A stretch of 64,000 nucleotides of DNA from Gordonia neofelifaecis NRRL B-59395 (GTDB lineage: Bacteria > Actinomycetota > Actinomycetes > Mycobacteriales > Mycobacteriaceae): NCBI RefSeq assembly GCF_000192435.1, contig NZ_AEUD01000005.1, positions 124,001 through 188,000 of the forward strand. Direction: 5' to 3'. This document shows, piece after piece, positions 1-10,236 of this stretch (position 1 is the stretch's first letter; every line of letters starts with the position of its first letter). The notes under the pieces were generated by a model. It was not told the DNA's origin. It did no database searches and was given only the letters and a program-made list of their open reading frames with translations. A program made the translations under genes and the position numbers.

Positions 1-338
1 GCAAGACCGACGCCGAGAAGTCGGTCCGCACTCAGCTGCTGCTCGACGCCATCGCCGACGCCACCGAGGTCGAGGTCGCGCAGGACGAGCTGACCCAGCA
101 GATCCTCATGCAGTCGCAGCGCTACGGCATCGCGCCGCAGGAGTTCATCCAGCAGCTGCAGAACGCCAACCAGATCGGCGCCCTGTACGCCGACGTGCGT
201 CGCAACAAGGCCCTCGCCGAGGTCATCGGCGAGGTCAAGGTCACCGACACCAACGGTGAGACCATCGACACCAAGGCGTTCTTCGGCTCGGCCGACGACG
301 CCGAGGGCGAGGACGACGCCGAGGGCGACGACGCCTGA
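1..338 (+). CDS. tig: Trigger factor, C-terminal part (5' end outside window)
   Basis: Ribosome-associated peptidyl-prolyl isomerase and chaperone that meets nascent chains at the exit tunnel. The reading frame is open from base 3 and gives the last 111 residues: an amphipathic helical stretch ([16 protein letters not shown], then [15 protein letters not shown] and [11 protein letters not shown]), typical of the C-terminal chaperone arms, followed by an acidic Asp/Glu/Ala/Gly tail. The acidic tail and the position directly before clpP1-clpP2-clpX match actinobacterial trigger factors. A strong hairpin lies just after the stop. The N-terminal ribosome-binding and PPIase domains are not visible, so the call rests on the C-terminal sequence and gene order. 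Confidence 0.88.
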   Translation, partial: KTDAEKSVRTQLLLDAIADATEVEVAQDELTQQILMQSQRYGIAPQEFIQQLQNANQIGALYADVRRNKALAEVIGEVKVTDTNGETIDTKAFFGSADDAEGEDDAEGDDA

Positions 339-360
339 TCGTCGCTCTCACCAGAGCACC

Positions 361-396
361 GCGACAGCCGGGACGATTCATCGTCCCGGCTGTCGC
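361..396 (+). terminator. Hairpin terminator after tig
   Basis: Perfect 17-base inverted repeat (361-377 with 380-396) with almost no loop, 23 bases after the tig stop. No T-run follows, as is usual in this group. It separates tig from the clpP promoter. Confidence 0.7.
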
Positions 397-434
397 CGTC
401 TGCGCCGCCGATCACCTTCCGCGCGCTGCCGTTC

Positions 435-465
435 GAACACCCCACGAGGTGTTCCGCTGTAAGCG
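435..465 (+). promoter_or_regulatory. Candidate ClgR operator in the clpP1P2 promoter
   Basis: CGC-TGTAA-GCG at 455-465 fits the CGC-N5-GCG core bound by the actinobacterial Clp regulator ClgR, which is known to control clpP1P2. A second inverted repeat (GAACACC at 435-441, GGTGTTC at 448-454) overlaps its left side. The flanking bases deviate at two positions from the published longer consensus as I remember it. The assignment is inference from motif and location. Confidence 0.45.
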
Positions 466-613
466 AATTAGGGGTGTCGGCGGAACATCTCCCGGGGTGG
501 AATTGATTAACCTCGGTGACAGCTTCTCCGAAGAACGGACGCTGGAGCGTCCGGTGGACTCGGTCGACGAGCCCTCCGGAGAGACCGCACCGCTAGACAG
601 ATGGGACAACTCA

Positions 614-1213
614 GTGAGCAATCTGTACACGCCCTCGATGAGCTCGGGCGTCGCCGGCCTGAACCTGACCGACTCGGTCTTCGAGCGTCTGCTGCGTGAG
701 CGCATCATCTTCCTGGGCACCCAGGTCGACGACGACATCGCGAACCGGCTCTGCGCTCAGATCCTGCTGCTTGCAGCCGAGGATCCGACCAAGGACATCA
801 ACCTCTACATCAACTCGCCGGGCGGCAGCGTCACCGCGGGCATGGCGATCTTCGACACCATGCAGCTCGCTCCGTGCGACGTCGCGACCTATGCCATGGG
901 CATGGCGGCGTCGATGGGCCAGTTCCTGCTCGCCGCCGGGGCCAAGGGCAAGCGCCACGCCCTGCCGCACGCGCGGATCATGATGCACCAGCCGTCGGCG
1001 GGCATCGGCGGAACGGCGGCCGACATCGCCATCCAGGCCGAGCAGTTCGCCGCGACCAAGCGTGAGATGAACCGGCTGAACGCCGAGTTCACCGGCCAGC
1101 CGCTGGAGAAGATCGAGGCGGACGCCGACCGGGACAACTGGTTCACCGCGGAAGAGGCCAAGGAGTACGGCTTCGTCGACCATGTCGTGACCAGCGCGGG
1201 CGCGATCGCCTGA
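614..1213 (+). CDS. clpP1: ATP-dependent Clp protease proteolytic subunit 1
   Basis: Serine peptidase S14 subunit, 199 aa from GTG 614; in this order it forms a mixed ring with ClpP2 and is fed by ClpX or ClpC. The catalytic triad is readable: Ser100 in GMAASMG, His125 in MMHQPS and Asp174 in [14 protein letters not shown] is present. The frame stays open upstream to 449 with sequence unlike ClpP, so GTG 614 (VSNLYTPS) or ATG 638 (MSSGVAGL) is preferred; no strong ribosome site decides between them. A ClgR-like motif lies 150 bases upstream. clpP2 follows after 48 bases, so the two are probably cotranscribed. Confidence 0.95.
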   Translation: MSNLYTPSMSSGVAGLNLTDSVFERLLRERIIFLGTQVDDDIANRLCAQILLLAAEDPTKDINLYINSPGGSVTAGMAIFDTMQLAPCDVATYAMGMAASMGQFLLAAGAKGKRHALPHARIMMHQPSAGIGGTAADIAIQAEQFAATKREMNRLNAEFTGQPLEKIEADADRDNWFTAEEAKEYGFVDHVVTSAGAIA

Positions 1214-1261
1214 CCGCGGTCGCCCCAACGTCCACTTCACTTCACCGGTTACGGAGAAACC

Positions 1262-1942
1262 ATGACTAACTCGCTTCCCGCCGACGTCCGCGCGGGCATT
1301 CCGGATGCGGCACTGGCTCTGAAGAGCATCGAGGCCCGCTACATCCTCCCGTCGTTCATCGAGAACACCCCGAACGGCCAGCGCCAGTACGACCCGTACG
1401 CCAAGCTGTTCGAGGAGCGCATCGTCTTCGTCGGCACGCCGATCGACCAGACGGTCGCGAACGACGTGATGGCCCAGCTGCTGGTCCTGGAGAGCCAGGA
1501 TCCCGACCGCGACATCACCATGTACATCAACTCGCCGGGCGGCAGCGTGCCGGACATGCTGGCGATCTACGACACCATGCAGTACGTCCACTGCGACGTG
1601 ATGACCGTCTGCCTCGGCGAGGCGGCCTCCGCGGCGGCGATCCTGCTCGCCGGCGGCACCCCGGGGAAGCGGGCGGCACTGCCGAACGCCACCGTCCTGA
1701 TCCATCAGCCCCGCACCGGCGGCGCCTACCAGGGCCAGGTGTCGGACCTCGAGATCCAGGCGGCGGAGATCGAGCGGATCCGGAAGCGTCTCGACGAGAT
1801 CCTCGCCTCGCACACCGGCCAGGATCCGGAGAAGATCCGCAAGGACACCGATCGCGACAACATCCTCACCGCCGATCAGGCCAAGGAGTACGGGATCATC
1901 GACGAGGTCTTCGACTACCGCAAGAAGTCGGCGCGCAGCTGA
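1262..1942 (+). CDS. clpP2: ATP-dependent Clp protease proteolytic subunit 2
   Basis: Second ClpP paralogue, 226 aa, partner of ClpP1 in the hetero-tetradecamer. The triad is Ser123 (GEAASAA), His148 (LIHQPR) and Asp199 (TDRDNI); YINSPGGS repeats the ClpP1 substrate-strand motif. The N-terminus is longer than in ClpP1, as in mycobacterial ClpP2, and includes [12 protein letters not shown] 1262 has a GGAG site six bases upstream. Having two different catalytically complete ClpP subunits in tandem is the normal actinobacterial arrangement. Confidence 0.96.
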   Translation: MTNSLPADVRAGIPDAALALKSIEARYILPSFIENTPNGQRQYDPYAKLFEERIVFVGTPIDQTVANDVMAQLLVLESQDPDRDITMYINSPGGSVPDMLAIYDTMQYVHCDVMTVCLGEAASAAAILLAGGTPGKRAALPNATVLIHQPRTGGAYQGQVSDLEIQAAEIERIRKRLDEILASHTGQDPEKIRKDTDRDNILTADQAKEYGIIDEVFDYRKKSARS

Positions 1943-2044
1943 GCGTCGGGAGAATCTTGACGACTGCCGCATTTCGGCTCGTCGAAGCCATCGTGCGCGG
2001 GTACCGTCGAGGTAGTCCGCAGACAGGGAAGTAGGTGGGGCGTA

Positions 2045-3334
2045 GTGGCGCGAATGGGAGACGGTGGTGACCTCCTCAAGTGCTCTTTCTGCGGCAAGAG
2101 CCAGAAGCAGGTCAAGAAGCTCATCGCGGGTCCGGGAGTGTACATCTGCGATGAGTGCATCGACCTGTGCAACGAGATCATCGAGGAGGAGCTCGCCGAG
2201 ACCAGCGATGTGAAGCTCGACGAGTTGCCGAAGCCCGCGGAGATCCGCGACTTCCTCGACAACTACGTGGTTGGACAGGACTCGGCCAAGCGCACGCTCG
2301 CGGTCGCGGTCTACAACCACTACAAGCGGATCCAGGCGGGGGAGAAGAAGGCGGGCGACAAGCGCTCGCCCGGTGCCGAACCGGTGGAACTCGCGAAGTC
2401 GAACATCCTCATGCTCGGACCCACCGGGTGTGGCAAGACCTACCTGGCGCAGACGCTCGCGAAGATGCTGAACGTGCCGTTCGCGATCGCCGACGCGACC
2501 GCGCTGACGGAGGCCGGATACGTCGGTGAGGACGTCGAGAACATCCTGCTCAAGCTGATTCAGGCCGCCGACTACGACGTCAAGCGGGCCGAGACCGGCA
2601 TCATCTACATCGACGAGGTCGACAAGATCGCACGGAAGAGCGAGAACCCGTCGATCACGCGCGACGTGTCGGGTGAGGGTGTGCAGCAGGCGTTGCTCAA
2701 GATCCTCGAGGGCACACAGGCGAGCGTCCCGCCGCAGGGCGGCCGCAAGCATCCGCACCAGGAGTTCATCCAGATCGACACGACGAACGTGCTGTTCATC
2801 GTCGCGGGCGCCTTCGCGGGGCTCGAGAAGGTGGTCGACGAACGGATCGGCAAGCGCGGCATCGGGTTCGGCAACGACGTCCCCAGCAAGGACAAGGTCG
2901 ACACCACCGATCACTTCGCCGAGGTGATGCCCGAGGATCTGATCAAGTTCGGTCTGATCCCGGAGTTCATCGGGCGTCTCCCCGTGGTCGCCTCGGTGGC
3001 GAATCTCGACAAGGAGGCCCTCGTCTCCATCCTGTCGGAGCCGAAGAACGCATTGGTCAAGCAGTACGTTCGGCTCTTCGACATGGACAACGTCGAGCTC
3101 GAGTTCAGTCAGGACGCGCTGGAGGCGGTCGCCGATCAGGCGATCCACCGCGGCACCGGCGCCCGCGGTCTGCGCGCGATCATGGAGGAAGTGCTGCTCC
3201 CCGTCATGTACGACATTCCCAGCCGCGACGACGTCGCCAAGGTGGTCGTCACGGGCGAGACGGTGCGCGACAACGTGCTGCCGACCATCGTCCCGCGCAG
3301 CGAGGACGACGGCCCGCGCGAGAAGTCCGCGTAG
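2045..3334 (+). CDS. clpX: ATP-dependent Clp protease ATPase subunit ClpX
   Basis: AAA+ unfoldase that recognises tagged substrates and feeds them to ClpP. 429 aa from GTG 2045 (MARMGDGG), preceded by GGTGGGG. The N-terminal zinc-binding domain has Cys13, Cys16, Cys35 and Cys38. Walker A is GPTGCGKT (125-132), the pore loop GYVG lies at about 158-161 and Walker B is IIYIDEVD (186-193). The sensor region and C-terminal small domain ([21 protein letters not shown]) are complete. It lies 102 bases after clpP2 and ends at a strong terminator facing a convergent TetR gene. Confidence 0.97.
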   Translation: MARMGDGGDLLKCSFCGKSQKQVKKLIAGPGVYICDECIDLCNEIIEEELAETSDVKLDELPKPAEIRDFLDNYVVGQDSAKRTLAVAVYNHYKRIQAGEKKAGDKRSPGAEPVELAKSNILMLGPTGCGKTYLAQTLAKMLNVPFAIADATALTEAGYVGEDVENILLKLIQAADYDVKRAETGIIYIDEVDKIARKSENPSITRDVSGEGVQQALLKILEGTQASVPPQGGRKHPHQEFIQIDTTNVLFIVAGAFAGLEKVVDERIGKRGIGFGNDVPSKDKVDTTDHFAEVMPEDLIKFGLIPEFIGRLPVVASVANLDKEALVSILSEPKNALVKQYVRLFDMDNVELEFSQDALEAVADQAIHRGTGARGLRAIMEEVLLPVMYDIPSRDDVAKVVVTGETVRDNVLPTIVPRSEDDGPREKSA

Positions 3335-3357
3335 CGACGTACGATCCTCAGTCGTCA

Positions 3358-3395
3358 ACGGCGGCCGATGCCCCACTCGGGGCATCGGCCGCCGT
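3358..3395. terminator. Bidirectional terminator between clpX and tetR
   Basis: Perfect 17-base arms (3358-3374 and 3379-3395) around an ACTC loop, placed between the 3' ends of two convergent genes. Confidence 0.8.
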
Positions 3396-3421
3396 CGTCG
3401 TCGCGTCGTGGCCGACGTGGG

Positions 3422-4081
3422 TCAGGGAGCGAGCAGAAGCGCCACGGTGAGCTCAGTCAGCTCGTCCTCGAAGTCGGAGAGCATCGGTGCGTGACCGGAC
3501 TCCGAGTCGCGTTCCCATCCGGCCATGTTCATCGTGACGAACCGCGCGGCTATCGCCACGCGTCGAATCCGCGCCTCCGGTTCCAGATGGGTCAATTGTG
3601 CGCCCATCAGGTCGAACACCGTCTGCAGGCTGCGGGTGCCGCGGTAGGCCGCCTCGTCGGGATCCTGCACATCGTCGCCGAGCGTGCTCGCCTGACTCCA
3701 GAGGGACGCGGATTGGAAGTCTGTCTGCACGCTGAGCAGCAGCTGGGCGTTGAAGCGGGCCCAGTACGACGGCGTGCCGGTGCCGACCTCGGTCGCGAAC
3801 GGATGGATGTACGCCCGCACCAGTTGCTGCAGGCCGTCGGAGGCGGCGGGGTCCAGGGTCTCGAGCATCTCGGCTCGTCGCTTGCCGACGACCGATGAAT
3901 GCGAGTCCCAGATGGTGAACAGCAGGTTCTCCCAGGATCCGAAGTGATAGGTGATCGCGGAGTTGTTGCGTTGCTGGGCTATGCGCAGGACCTCGCGAGC
4001 CGACGCGCCGTACGGGCCCCGCTCGGCGACGAGTCGCTCGGCGACCTGGAGGATCCGCTCGCGACCGGATGGCTGACTCAT
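3422..4081 (-). CDS. TetR/AcrR family transcriptional regulator
   Basis: 219 aa DNA-binding repressor-type protein. Residues about 8-55 form the TetR helix-turn-helix (RERILQVAERLVAERG, then AITYHFGSWENLLF); the recognition-helix region has NNSAITYHFG in place of the more usual xxTLYxHF. The remainder is helical and would hold the ligand pocket. It diverges from mobA over a 118-base gap that contains an imperfect 16-base palindrome, a plausible autoregulatory operator. The ligand and targets cannot be read from the sequence. Confidence 0.82.
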   Translation of the reverse strand: MSQPSGRERILQVAERLVAERGPYGASAREVLRIAQQRNNSAITYHFGSWENLLFTIWDSHSSVVGKRRAEMLETLDPAASDGLQQLVRAYIHPFATEVGTGTPSYWARFNAQLLLSVQTDFQSASLWSQASTLGDDVQDPDEAAYRGTRSLQTVFDLMGAQLTHLEPEARIRRVAIAARFVTMNMAGWERDSESGHAPMLSDFEDELTELTVALLLAP

Positions 4082-4125
4082 CCCACCAGATTATCGAGTG
4101 GCCTCGGGCTGGACGTTCGGTGGAC

Positions 4126-4141
4126 ACGGTCCCGGGTCCGT
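4126..4141. promoter_or_regulatory. Candidate TetR operator between tetR and mobA
   Basis: ACGGTCCCGGGTCCGT is palindromic at seven of its eight base pairs and lies midway between the divergent starts at 4081 and 4200. Assigned by position only. Confidence 0.3.
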
Positions 4142-4199
4142 CGTCATCGGTTTGAACCAACCGCCGCCGGACGGCGACGGTGTTTGTCACACTTGGCTC

Positions 4200-4814
4200 A
4201 TGACGAGCACGGGCGATCTGAAACTGGCCGGAATCATCCTCGCGGGCGGACGTTCTCGCCGCATGGGGCAGGACAAGGCGGCGATGGAATGGGAGGGCGT
4301 CCCGATGCTCAGCCGCATCGCGTGGGCCATCAGTTCCAGGTGCGAGCCGGTCCTGGTCGCCGCACCTCCGACCTCTCAGGCGTACGTCGACCTCGGGGCC
4401 GGCAGCGACCTGCAGTGGGTGACGACGGAGAAGGCGGGCAGTGGGCCGCTGGGCGGCCTGGTGGCCGCGCTGCGAGAGGCGACCGATGCCGGAGCAGAGG
4501 CGGCCTTCGTCTGCGCCACCGATATGCCGCTGGTGGACACCGGTCTGATCGACGAGCTCGTCGACGGGCTCACCGATTCGGCGGACGCGGTGATCGCCAA
4601 CGACGCCGGCCGGGATCATCCGATGGCGGGGATCTACCGGACCCGCGCGGTCGATCGCCTCGCCGAATTGGTGGAGGCGGGTGAGCTGCGGATGGGCGCT
4701 GCACTCGACGCGATCGTCACACGCCGGGTGGGTGTGTCCGATCCGGGTTGGTTGGCGAACGTCGACGCCCCGGAGGATCTGCATCGGCTGCGGATCTCGC
4801 GCGTGGCGTCCTGA
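4200..4814 (+). CDS. mobA: Molybdenum cofactor guanylyltransferase MobA-like
   Basis: Transfers GMP from GTP to molybdopterin to give the guanine dinucleotide cofactor. 204 aa from ATG 4200. The nucleotide-binding signature LAGGRSRRMGQDKA lies at residues 14-27 and the metal-binding ATDMPLVD near residue 100. The rest follows the NTP-transferase fold (GPLGGLVAALRE, then HPMAGIYRTRAV). The frame extends to 4098 but the homologous part starts at the ATG; CACACT six bases upstream may be a -10 box of a leaderless transcript. No other molybdopterin genes are nearby. A related NTP transferase such as MocA remains possible. Confidence 0.85.
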   Translation: MTSTGDLKLAGIILAGGRSRRMGQDKAAMEWEGVPMLSRIAWAISSRCEPVLVAAPPTSQAYVDLGAGSDLQWVTTEKAGSGPLGGLVAALREATDAGAEAAFVCATDMPLVDTGLIDELVDGLTDSADAVIANDAGRDHPMAGIYRTRAVDRLAELVEAGELRMGAALDAIVTRRVGVSDPGWLANVDAPEDLHRLRISRVAS

Positions 4815-4820
4815 TCCGGC

Positions 4821-5135
4821 TCAACCAGCGACGGTGCCCGCAATCGCGAGTGCCGTGCCCGCGATCGCCGTCGCGACGACCACGGCGACGGTCGCGACCA
4901 TCGCGGTCCACACCGAGTCGGTACCGACGTCCCGGTCGGGCCCCTTGGGGAAGTGCCGGATCGCGACGTGGCAGATGAGCAGTCCGGTGAGGAAGGTGAC
5001 GACGGCCGCGATCGGGAAGCCGTGCCGGAGCGCAGAGAACCCCGCGGCCGCGGAGGTGACGAGCACGGAGAGTCCGGTTCGCTGCCAGGCGAGGGCGGTG
5101 CGCTGCGGCTGAAGCCCGGGGTCCGCCGCGGTCAC
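4821..5135 (-). CDS. DUF202 family small membrane protein
   Basis: 104 aa from GTG 5135, whose bases overlap the stop of the upstream gene (GTGA), implying translational coupling. It opens with DPGLQPQRTALAWQRTGLSVLV, the DUF202 signature (xxxRTxLAWxRT), followed by three hydrophobic segments near residues 16-35, 42-62 and 78-102. DUF202 proteins are membrane proteins of unknown function, often paired and related to YidH. The gene ends six bases from the convergent mobA. Confidence 0.85.
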   Translation of the reverse strand: MTAADPGLQPQRTALAWQRTGLSVLVTSAAAGFSALRHGFPIAAVVTFLTGLLICHVAIRHFPKGPDRDVGTDSVWTAMVATVAVVVATAIAGTALAIAGTVAG

Positions 5136-5521
5136 CACAGATGGGCGATCGACACGGCGGCGAACGTCACCAGGCCGCATGCGACGACGGTGATGCCCGC
5201 GACGAGCCAGGGCAGGGGAAGTGGCGGAGGCAGGGGACGGTTCAGTCGCAACGCGCGTTCGTTGCGCTGCCACGACACCAGCGCGACCACCGCGAGGACG
5301 CCGCCGGCGACGCACGCGAGGATCGACAGCAGGTGGACGATCAGTGGCGACGAAGTGAGTCCGGCGACGGTGGTCATCGTGATGCCGCCCGCGATGAGTG
5401 CGAGTGCCGTGCGCACCCAGGCGAGTGCGGTTCGCTCGTTGGCGAGGGAGAAGCGGACGTCCGGCTCTTCGCCGATCGAGTAGACCGCCAGCGGCCGACG
5501 TTGGGGGAGGGTGTCAGTCAT
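5132..5521 (-). CDS. DUF202 family membrane protein (YidH-like)
   Basis: 129 aa from ATG 5521; an ATG at 5548 is also possible but has no ribosome site. FSLANERTALAWVRTALALIAGG carries the DUF202 motif. Three transmembrane segments follow: LALIAGGITMTTVAG, SILACVAGGVLAVVALV and LVAGITVVACGLVTFAAV, with a Pro/Leu-rich cytoplasmic loop (LNRPLPPPLPLP). It is the first gene of an overlapping pair and diverges from marR, which may control it. Function unknown. Confidence 0.85.
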   Translation of the reverse strand: MTDTLPQRRPLAVYSIGEEPDVRFSLANERTALAWVRTALALIAGGITMTTVAGLTSSPLIVHLLSILACVAGGVLAVVALVSWQRNERALRLNRPLPPPLPLPWLVAGITVVACGLVTFAAVSIAHLW

Positions 5522-5578
5522 CGTCTCAGCTCTATGGTTGGCCGACATCGTGATCGAATAGAATGTCGACTGAATTAG

Positions 5579-5591
5579 TTCTGTAGCAGAA
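5579..5591. promoter_or_regulatory. Candidate MarR operator
   Basis: TTCTG-TAG-CAGAA is a perfect inverted repeat in the AT-rich gap between marR and the DUF202 pair, 11 bases before the marR start. MarR repressors commonly bind such sites over their own promoter. Confidence 0.35.
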
Positions 5592-5601
5592 GTAGATTAA
5601 C

Positions 5602-6078
5602 ATGACTGTGCCAAACCCCAGTGAGGATCGCGTCACAGGCGATGACGGCGCGTGGGCGCTGACCGCCGTGATCACCCAATTGCGTCGCTCACTCCGGTCG
5701 AGCGTCCGCGAGGAGTTCGCCTGGGAGTCCCTGCCGATGGCGCAGGTGGAGTTCCTGCAGCGGTTGGCGCGTGAGCCCGGCCTGCGGATCGGCGACCTCG
5801 CGCGCAAACACCGGATGGCCAACAACACCGTCAGCACACTCGTCAACCAGATGGTCCGCGGCGGGCTGGTCGCGCGGGAGCCGGTGCCCGGCGACAAGCG
5901 CGCGGTCCAGGTGCGGTTGACCCAGGAGGGGCGCGGGCGCCTCGATGCGTGGACGCGCGCAAACGAGCGGCGGATCTCGGCCGCATTGGCCGGGCTGGAC
6001 GCACAGCAGCGAGCCGCCATCGATGCCGCAGTGCCCGCACTGGGCGTGCTGGCCGAACGGCTGGACGAGCACGGCTGA
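5602..6078 (+). CDS. MarR family transcriptional regulator
   Basis: 158 aa winged-helix regulator. The central region (about 60-115) has [30 protein letters not shown] as helix-turn-helix, followed by the wing [15 protein letters not shown] with the conserved D-x-R. The flanking helices provide the dimer interface. It diverges from the DUF202 membrane pair, so I infer those genes are its targets; the effector is unknown. The stop is 79 bases before valS. Confidence 0.88.
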   Translation: MTVPNPSEDRVTGDDGAWALTAVITQLRRSLRSSVREEFAWESLPMAQVEFLQRLAREPGLRIGDLARKHRMANNTVSTLVNQMVRGGLVAREPVPGDKRAVQVRLTQEGRGRLDAWTRANERRISAALAGLDAQQRAAIDAAVPALGVLAERLDEHG

Positions 6079-6144
6079 CGGTCGCCGACCGGTGCCGGGA
6101 GCGTCTCGGGTGATGTGGAGGCGACGACGCCGACCCGGGTTCTC

Positions 6145-6157
6145 TAGAATCACCCAG
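6145..6157 (+). promoter_or_regulatory. -10 box for leaderless valS transcript
   Basis: TAGAAT at 6145-6150 is followed by exactly seven bases and then GTG 6158. No Shine-Dalgarno sequence precedes the start, so transcription probably begins at the start codon. Confidence 0.6.
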
Positions 6158-8833
6158 GTGACCAGTGCTGCATCCCGTGACCCAGAGAATCCGATCGACG
6201 CCCTGCCCAAGAGCTGGGATCCAGGTGCGGTCGAGGCGGACCTGTACCAGGGCTGGGTGGACGCCGGATACTTCTCCGCCGACGCCGCAAGCGACAAGCC
6301 CGCGTATTCGGTGGTGCTGCCGCCGCCGAACGTCACCGGTTCGCTGCACATGGGCCATGCACTCGACCACACCCTGATGGACACCCTGACCCGCCGCAAG
6401 CGGATGCAGGGTTACGAGGTCCTCTGGCTCCCCGGCATGGATCACGCGGGCATCGCGACCCAGACCATCGTCGAGAAGCAGCTCGCCGCGGAGGGCACCG
6501 GCCGCGAAGAACTCGGCCGCGACGAGTTCATCGACCGCGTCTGGAAGTGGAAGGCCGAGTCCGGCGGCACCATCCAGGGCCAGATGCGGCGTCTCGGCGA
6601 CGGCGTCGACTGGAGCCGCGACCGTTTCACGATGGACGAGGGTCTCTCGCGCGCCGTGCAGACCATCTTCAAGCGGATGTACGACGACGGCCTGATCTAT
6701 CGGGCCGAGCGCCTGGTGAACTGGTCGCCCGCCCAGCAGACGGCGATCTCCGACATCGAGGTGAAGTATGAGGACGTCGAAGGCGAACTCGTCTCGTTCC
6801 GCTACGGCTCGCTCGACGACGCCGAGCCGCACATCGTCGTCGCGACCACGCGAATGGAGACCATGCTCGGCGACACCGCGATCGCCGTCCACCCCGACGA
6901 CGAGCGGTACCGCGCACTGATCGGCGTCGAACTCGACCATCCGTTCCTCGACCGTAAGATCCCGGTGATCGCGGACGACTACGTCGACCCGGAGTTCGGC
7001 TCGGGTGCCGTGAAGATCACGCCCGCGCACGACCCCAACGACTTCGCGATCGGCCAGCGGCACGACCTGCCGATGATCACGATCATGGACGAGACCGCCA
7101 GGGTCGAGGGCACCGGAACTCAGTTCGACGGGCTCGACCGCTTCGCGGCCCGGGTGGCCGTTCGCGAGGCCCTCGCCGAGCAGGGACGCATCGTCAAGGA
7201 GGTGCGGCCCTATCTGCACAGCGTCGGTCACTCCGAGCGCGCGGGCGAGCCCATCGAGCCCCGCCTGTCGATGCAGTGGTGGGTCAGCGTCGAAGGACTG
7301 GCCAAGGCCGCGGGCGATGCGGTCCGCGGCGGCGACACCGTGATCCATCCGAAGAGCCAGGAGCCGCGATGGTTCGCCTGGGTCGACGACATGCACGATT
7401 GGACGATCTCCCGTCAGCTCTGGTGGGGGCACCGCATCCCGATCTGGTACGGGCCCGACGGCGAAGTCGAGTGCTTCGGCCCCGACGAGACCGCACCCGA
7501 GGGCTGGGTCCAGGACCCCGACGTCCTCGACACCTGGTTCTCTTCGGGTCTGTGGCCGTTCTCCACCATGGGCTGGCCGGAGCGGACCGCCGAGCTCGAC
7601 AAGTTCTATCCGACCTCCGTCCTGGTCACCGGCTACGACATCCTGTTCTTCTGGGTCGCCCGCATGATGATGTTCGGTACCTACGTCGGGACCCTCGACG
7701 CCGGTGGGTTCGCCGGCCGCGATGCGCGCGTGCCCTTCCACGACGTCTTCCTGCACGGCCTCGTTCGCGACGACCACGGCCGCAAGATGAGCAAGTCGAA
7801 GGGCAACGGCATCGACCCGCTCGACTGGGTGGACCGGTTCGGCGCGGACGCTCTGCGCTTCACCCTCGCCCGCGGTGCCAACCCGGGCAGCGACATCTCG
7901 GTCGGCGAGTCGCACGCGCAGAGCTCGCGGAACTTCGCGACCAAGCTCTTCAACGCCACCAAGTTCGCGCTGATGAACGGCGCGGTCGTCGCCGACCTGC
8001 CCCCCCGCGACGAGCTGACCGTCGCCGATCGGTGGATCCTGTCGCGGCTCGATGAGGTGCTCGCGGACGTCGATGCGGGTTTCGACAGCTACGAGTTCTC
8101 GAAGGCCTGCGAGGCGCTGTACCACTTCGCCTGGGACGAGGTCTGTGACTGGTATCTCGAGCTGTCGAAGGTCCAGGTGGCCGAGGGAGGCGAACGTGCC
8201 GACCGGACCGCCGCGGTGCTGGGCACGGTGCTCGACAAGCTGCTACGCGCCCTGCAGCCGGTGATGCCGTTCGTCACCGAGGTGCTCTGGAAGGCGCTGA
8301 CCGGCGGCGAGTCCGTCGTCGTCGCGCCGTGGCCCACGGCATCGGGAGCGCCCGCCGACACCGAGGCCGCGCAGCGCGTCGAAGACCTGCAGAAGCTGAT
8401 CACCGAGGTCCGTCGATTCCGCAGCGATCAGGGCCTCAAGCCCGGTCAGCGTGTCGCCGCCACCGTCGACGGGCTCGACGAAGCGGGGCTGACCGACCTG
8501 CGCCCGCAGCTCGACTCCCTGGCCAAGCTCGAAGCGGCGGGCGACGGGTTCGCGGCGACGGCCACCGTCGAGGTGCGGCTGTCCACCAGCACCGCGGTGG
8601 TCGCGATCGACACCTCGGGCACCGTCGACGTCGAGGCGGAGCGCAAGCGTGCGGCCAAGGACCTCGCCGCCGCAGAGAAGGAACTGGCCGGCACCTCGGC
8701 CAAGCTGGGCAACGAGCAGTTCCTGTCGAAGGCGCCGGACAACGTCGTCGACAAGATCAAGGCGCGCCGGGATCTCGCCGAGACCGAAGTCGAGCGACTC
8801 AAGGCCAAGCTGGCCGCATTGGGCGCCCAGTGA
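6158..8833 (+). CDS. valS: Valyl-tRNA synthetase
   Basis: Class I aminoacyl-tRNA synthetase charging tRNA-Val. 891 aa from GTG 6158; the frame is open further upstream into marR but homology starts at residue 14 ([14 protein letters not shown]). The HIGH-type motif is HMGH (64-67, in [13 protein letters not shown]) and the second motif is KMSKS (543-547). The editing domain carries [13 protein letters not shown]. The C-terminal arm is a coiled coil ([21 protein letters not shown]), as usual for ValRS. Its TGA overlaps the GTG of folC. Confidence 0.97.
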   Translation: MTSAASRDPENPIDALPKSWDPGAVEADLYQGWVDAGYFSADAASDKPAYSVVLPPPNVTGSLHMGHALDHTLMDTLTRRKRMQGYEVLWLPGMDHAGIATQTIVEKQLAAEGTGREELGRDEFIDRVWKWKAESGGTIQGQMRRLGDGVDWSRDRFTMDEGLSRAVQTIFKRMYDDGLIYRAERLVNWSPAQQTAISDIEVKYEDVEGELVSFRYGSLDDAEPHIVVATTRMETMLGDTAIAVHPDDERYRALIGVELDHPFLDRKIPVIADDYVDPEFGSGAVKITPAHDPNDFAIGQRHDLPMITIMDETARVEGTGTQFDGLDRFAARVAVREALAEQGRIVKEVRPYLHSVGHSERAGEPIEPRLSMQWWVSVEGLAKAAGDAVRGGDTVIHPKSQEPRWFAWVDDMHDWTISRQLWWGHRIPIWYGPDGEVECFGPDETAPEGWVQDPDVLDTWFSSGLWPFSTMGWPERTAELDKFYPTSVLVTGYDILFFWVARMMMFGTYVGTLDAGGFAGRDARVPFHDVFLHGLVRDDHGRKMSKSKGNGIDPLDWVDRFGADALRFTLARGANPGSDISVGESHAQSSRNFATKLFNATKFALMNGAVVADLPPRDELTVADRWILSRLDEVLADVDAGFDSYEFSKACEALYHFAWDEVCDWYLELSKVQVAEGGERADRTAAVLGTVLDKLLRALQPVMPFVTEVLWKALTGGESVVVAPWPTASGAPADTEAAQRVEDLQKLITEVRRFRSDQGLKPGQRVAATVDGLDEAGLTDLRPQLDSLAKLEAAGDGFAATATVEVRLSTSTAVVAIDTSGTVDVEAERKRAAKDLAAAEKELAGTSAKLGNEQFLSKAPDNVVDKIKARRDLAETEVERLKAKLAALGAQ

Positions 8834-10236
8834 CCCCGTCACCGGACTCCGCAGACGACCTCGCAGAGCTCCAGGCGCTGGAGGCCGAGCTCGACACACG
8901 CTGGCCGGAGACCAAGATCGAACCGTCCCTGACGCGCATCACCGCGCTGATGGAACTGCTCGGCAACCCGCAGCACGCATACCCCTCGATCCATGTCGCA
9001 GGCACCAACGGCAAGACGTCGGTGACCCGGATGATCGACTCGCTGCTGCGCGCCTTCCACCGGCGCACCGGGCGGATCACGAGTCCGCACCTGCAACTGG
9101 TCACCGAGCGGATCGCCATCGACGGCGAGCCGATCTCGGCGCGCACCTATGTCGACACCTACCGGGACATCGAGCCGTACGTGACCATGGTCGACGACTC
9201 GTCGACCGCCGGCGGCGGCCCGCGAATGAGCAAGTTCGAGGTGCTGACCGCGATCGCCTATGCCGCGTTCGCCGAAGCGCCGATCGAGGTCGCGGTCGTG
9301 GAGACCGGTATGGGCGGGCGATGGGATGCGACCAATGTGATCGACGGGCAGGTCACGGTGATCACCCCGATCGCGTTCGATCACGCCGACTATCTGGGTG
9401 ACACGCTGACCGCGATCGCGGGCGAGAAGGCGGGCATCATCAAGCCGGGTCCGTCCGACGCGGTGATCCCGATGGATCCGATCACGGTGATCGCGCCGCA
9501 GGAACCGGAGGTCGCGGACGTGCTGCTGCGGGCCTCGGTCGAGGCCGGGACGATCGTCGCCCGCCAGGACTCCGAGTTCACCGTCCTCGAGGCGGCGACC
9601 GCCGTGGGCGGGCAGCTGCTGAGCATCCGCGGTCTCGGTGGCGTTTACGACGAGGTCTTCCTCCCGCTGCACGGCGCGCACCAGGCGCAGAATGCGGCAC
9701 TCGCGCTCGCGGCGGTCGAGGCGTTCTTCGGCGCGGGTGCCGACCGGCAACTGGACGTCGAAGCGGTGCGCGAGGGCTTCGCGACGGTGGACAGTCCGGG
9801 ACGCCTCGAGCGGGTCCGGAGCGCGCCGAGCGTCTTCGTCGACGCGGCGCACAATCCGCACGGTGCCCGCGCGCTGGCGCAGGCGCTGGTATCGGAGTTC
9901 GACTTCCGCCGCCTGGTCGGCGTGATCGGCGTGCTCGGCGACAAGGACGCTCGCGGCCTGCTCGCCGAGCTGGAGCCGGTGCTCGACGTCGTCGTGCTCA
10001 CCAACAACGGATCGCCCCGGGCGCTGGACACCGACGCGCTCGCCGACATCGCGAACGAGGTCTTCGGTGAGGATCGCGTCGTGGTCGAGCCCTTCCTGCC
10101 CGAGGCGGTCGAGGCCGCCGTGGCGCTGGCGGAGGACGACGACCAGGGATCGATGTCCGGTGCGGGCGTGATCATCACCGGGTCCGTCGTCACCGCGGGC
10201 GCGGGCCGCACCCTCTTCGGCAAGGAGCCGTCATGA
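8830..10236 (+). CDS. folC: Dihydrofolate synthase / folylpolyglutamate synthase
   Basis: Mur-ligase family enzyme that adds glutamate to dihydropteroate and to tetrahydrofolates. 468 aa from GTG 8830, which shares GTGA with the valS stop. The ATP-binding loop is AGTNGKT (57-63); the conserved TGRITSPHL, the metal-site segment [17 protein letters not shown] and the C-terminal-domain motif VDAAHNPHG are present. valS-folC coupling is standard in actinobacteria. It overlaps the next gene by ATGA. Confidence 0.95.
   Translation: MTPSPDSADDLAELQALEAELDTRWPETKIEPSLTRITALMELLGNPQHAYPSIHVAGTNGKTSVTRMIDSLLRAFHRRTGRITSPHLQLVTERIAIDGEPISARTYVDTYRDIEPYVTMVDDSSTAGGGPRMSKFEVLTAIAYAAFAEAPIEVAVVETGMGGRWDATNVIDGQVTVITPIAFDHADYLGDTLTAIAGEKAGIIKPGPSDAVIPMDPITVIAPQEPEVADVLLRASVEAGTIVARQDSEFTVLEAATAVGGQLLSIRGLGGVYDEVFLPLHGAHQAQNAALALAAVEAFFGAGADRQLDVEAVREGFATVDSPGRLERVRSAPSVFVDAAHNPHGARALAQALVSEFDFRRLVGVIGVLGDKDARGLLAELEPVLDVVVLTNNGSPRALDTDALADIANEVFGEDRVVVEPFLPEAVEAAVALAEDDDQGSMSGAGVIITGSVVTAGAGRTLFGKEPS

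Noticed and set aside
449-613. N-terminal extension of clpP1 from 449
   Set aside because: The open frame crosses the ClgR-like site and promoter region and has no similarity to ClpP propeptides.
611-3385. 924-codon open frame on the minus strand opposite clpP1-clpP2-clpX
   Set aside because: It mirrors three proven genes codon for codon; high GC3 makes antisense frames stay open. The translation is Arg/Asp/Leu/Val-rich low-complexity with no motif and no ribosome site.
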